Positions 63,317 to 64,000 of a DNA stretch of 64,000 nt are shown here, in pieces; position 1 is the stretch's first letter; every line of letters starts with the position of its first letter. This DNA comes from Hyphomicrobiales bacterium. GTDB lineage: Bacteria; Pseudomonadota; Alphaproteobacteria; Rhizobiales; Xanthobacteraceae. The stretch covers positions 242,318 through 306,317 of the forward strand of contig JAFKKN010000008.1 in assembly GCA_017305535.1 (NCBI GenBank). Reading direction: 5' to 3'. Under the pieces are notes generated by a model. The model was given only the letters and a program-made list of their open reading frames with translations, ran no database searches and was not told where the DNA came from. A program made the translations under genes and the position numbers.

Positions 63317-63496
63317 TTCACGAAGCGCGCGGCATCTACCTGCAATCGCGGATCGACAACGATCAAACCCGCATAAGGGGCAGCAAAGACGTACTGGAAC
63401 AAGCGGTATTGGCGCAGCGAGACCCCGAATCGGGGCGCAGACGAGTACCAGATGGCGCGCCATTCAGAATAAAGCTACGAACTCATATACCATTGA
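63317..63496 (+). pseudogene. Decayed 3' end of an unidentified gene
   Basis: The frame reading TTIKPA, a TAA at 63374-63376, then GAAKTYWNKRYWRSETPN, ADEYQMARHSE, a TAA at 63470-63472, SYELIYH and a final TGA at 63494-63496 looks like a once coding sequence with two in-frame stops. Its last 45 nt are homologous to 41234-41278, where the end reads HSEQNYGLAYY-stop. The family is unknown. It may be the tail of a mobile-element gene. Confidence 0.5.
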
Positions 63497-63619
63497 GATA
63501 GCAGTCTAATTTCGAGCCGCCATTAATCACAAAAGCCGGACAGACGAAACGCAATCTGGCTCTCGATTTGACGCCAGGGCGTTTGCTCGCGTCTCCTCTT
63601 CACAAGGCCCGCCGCTTCC

Positions 63620-64000
63620 CTACCACGCGTATCTGAGCGTGCCTTTTCCGGTGTAGCTGGTGACGTTGTTGGAGAACTCGCCCTCGAAAGACGCAGCGAG
63701 CGCGAAGCCGTTGCGCCAGGCGACCTCGGCGCCGGCGGTGACGAGCGCGGCGTCGGGCGCCGTCGCCGCGCCGTTGACCAGGAAGCCGGAGCCCGGCAGC
63801 GCCTGGAAGGTCGCGGCGGCGTTACGCGCGGTGTCGAAGTTGTGCGCCCAGGCGGCACGGCCGCGCAACGTCAACAGCGTGTCGCCCAGCACCGTGGTGC
63901 GGTCGAGCCGCAGGCCGAGTTCGCTACGCGTCGCGGTGACGTCATGTCCCGCATAGCCGAGCGCAAAACTGTCGGCCGCGCCGTTGCCCTGCTCCAGATA
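63620..64000 (-). CDS. Autotransporter beta-barrel domain protein (C-terminal part)
   Basis: The last 126 residues of a protein that begins beyond position 64000. Alternating hydrophobic strands are visible (TLLTLRGRAAWAHNFD, ALVTAGAEVAWRNGFALAAS, EGEFSNNVTSYTGKGTLRYAW). The final aromatic residue (Trp) and the strand SYTGKGTLRYAW are typical of the autotransporter outer-membrane barrel, which exports an N-terminal passenger. The frame is open to the window end. High GC sets it apart from the AT-richer relics before it. Confidence 0.85.
   Translation of the reverse strand, partial: YLEQGNGAADSFALGYAGHDVTATRSELGLRLDRTTVLGDTLLTLRGRAAWAHNFDTARNAAATFQALPGSGFLVNGAATAPDAALVTAGAEVAWRNGFALAASFEGEFSNNVTSYTGKGTLRYAW

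Noticed and set aside
62934..63509. 191-codon plus-strand frame overlapping the accessory relics
   Set aside because: It is Arg/Gln/Ser-rich, reads through two other more protein-like frames and has no domain pattern.

Overview
The window looks like chromosomal DNA of a high-GC alphaproteobacterium, most likely a Bradyrhizobium/Rhodopseudomonas-type organism. The basis is the density of catabolic operons, several ABC uptake systems, amidohydrolase-2 and AMP-ligase families, IclR/GntR/LysR regulators, and an intergenic palindromic repeat of the kind I associate with that group. The genus is an inference. No rRNA, complete tRNA, CRISPR array, phage module or intact insertion sequence was seen.

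Layout. (1) 1-12.3 kb: two minus-strand operons for an aromatic or related acid. One has two amidohydrolases and two Rieske proteins. The other is livHMGFK-rraA-like-FAD reductase-hydratase-SDR. A divergent IclR gene sits beside the second. The two operons carry nearly identical promoter/operator sequences at about 2.96-3.03 and 11.48-11.54 kb, so they probably form one regulon. (2) 12.4-25.8 kb: an acyl-CoA dehydrogenase, a SPW-repeat membrane protein, and a minus-strand operon with a ribose-type ABC transporter, two beta-propeller (SMP-30-like) units (one fused to a permease), a GntR regulator, a 3-hydroxyacyl-CoA dehydrogenase and an acyl-CoA ligase. (3) 26.2-30.2 kb: envelope genes (flippase, sterol-desaturase-like protein, CelD-like acetyltransferase). 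(4) 30.4-32.1 kb: two decayed redox genes. (5) 32.2-41.2 kb: an IclR-headed operon with a second Liv transporter, an acyl-CoA ligase, a DUF169 protein, a small SCP2-like protein and an alpha/beta hydrolase.

(6) 42.4-58.1 kb is the most unusual part. A LysR gene heads a succinate-dehydrogenase-like complex (B, two membrane anchors, A), a two-subunit class I fumarase/tartrate-dehydratase-like enzyme and an amidohydrolase-fold protein. A second LysR gene is divergent to a pyruvate-carboxylase-CT-like protein, an isocitrate-lyase/PEP-mutase-fold protein, BCCP, biotin carboxylase, a GMC oxidoreductase, a dienelactone hydrolase and a GlcG-like protein. Three TIM-barrel proteins here lack the residues their families use to bind metal, and the SdhA-like subunit has Cys where Sdh has the flavinylated His. 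The hydratase, biotin carboxylase, BCCP and hydrolase look intact. This suggests an undescribed route for a substituted dicarboxylate or keto acid (inference).

(7) 58.2-62.6 kb: an SsuABC/TauABC-type transporter and an FAD/NAD(P)-binding protein. (8) 62.7-64 kb: accessory relics and the C-terminus of an autotransporter that continues beyond the window.
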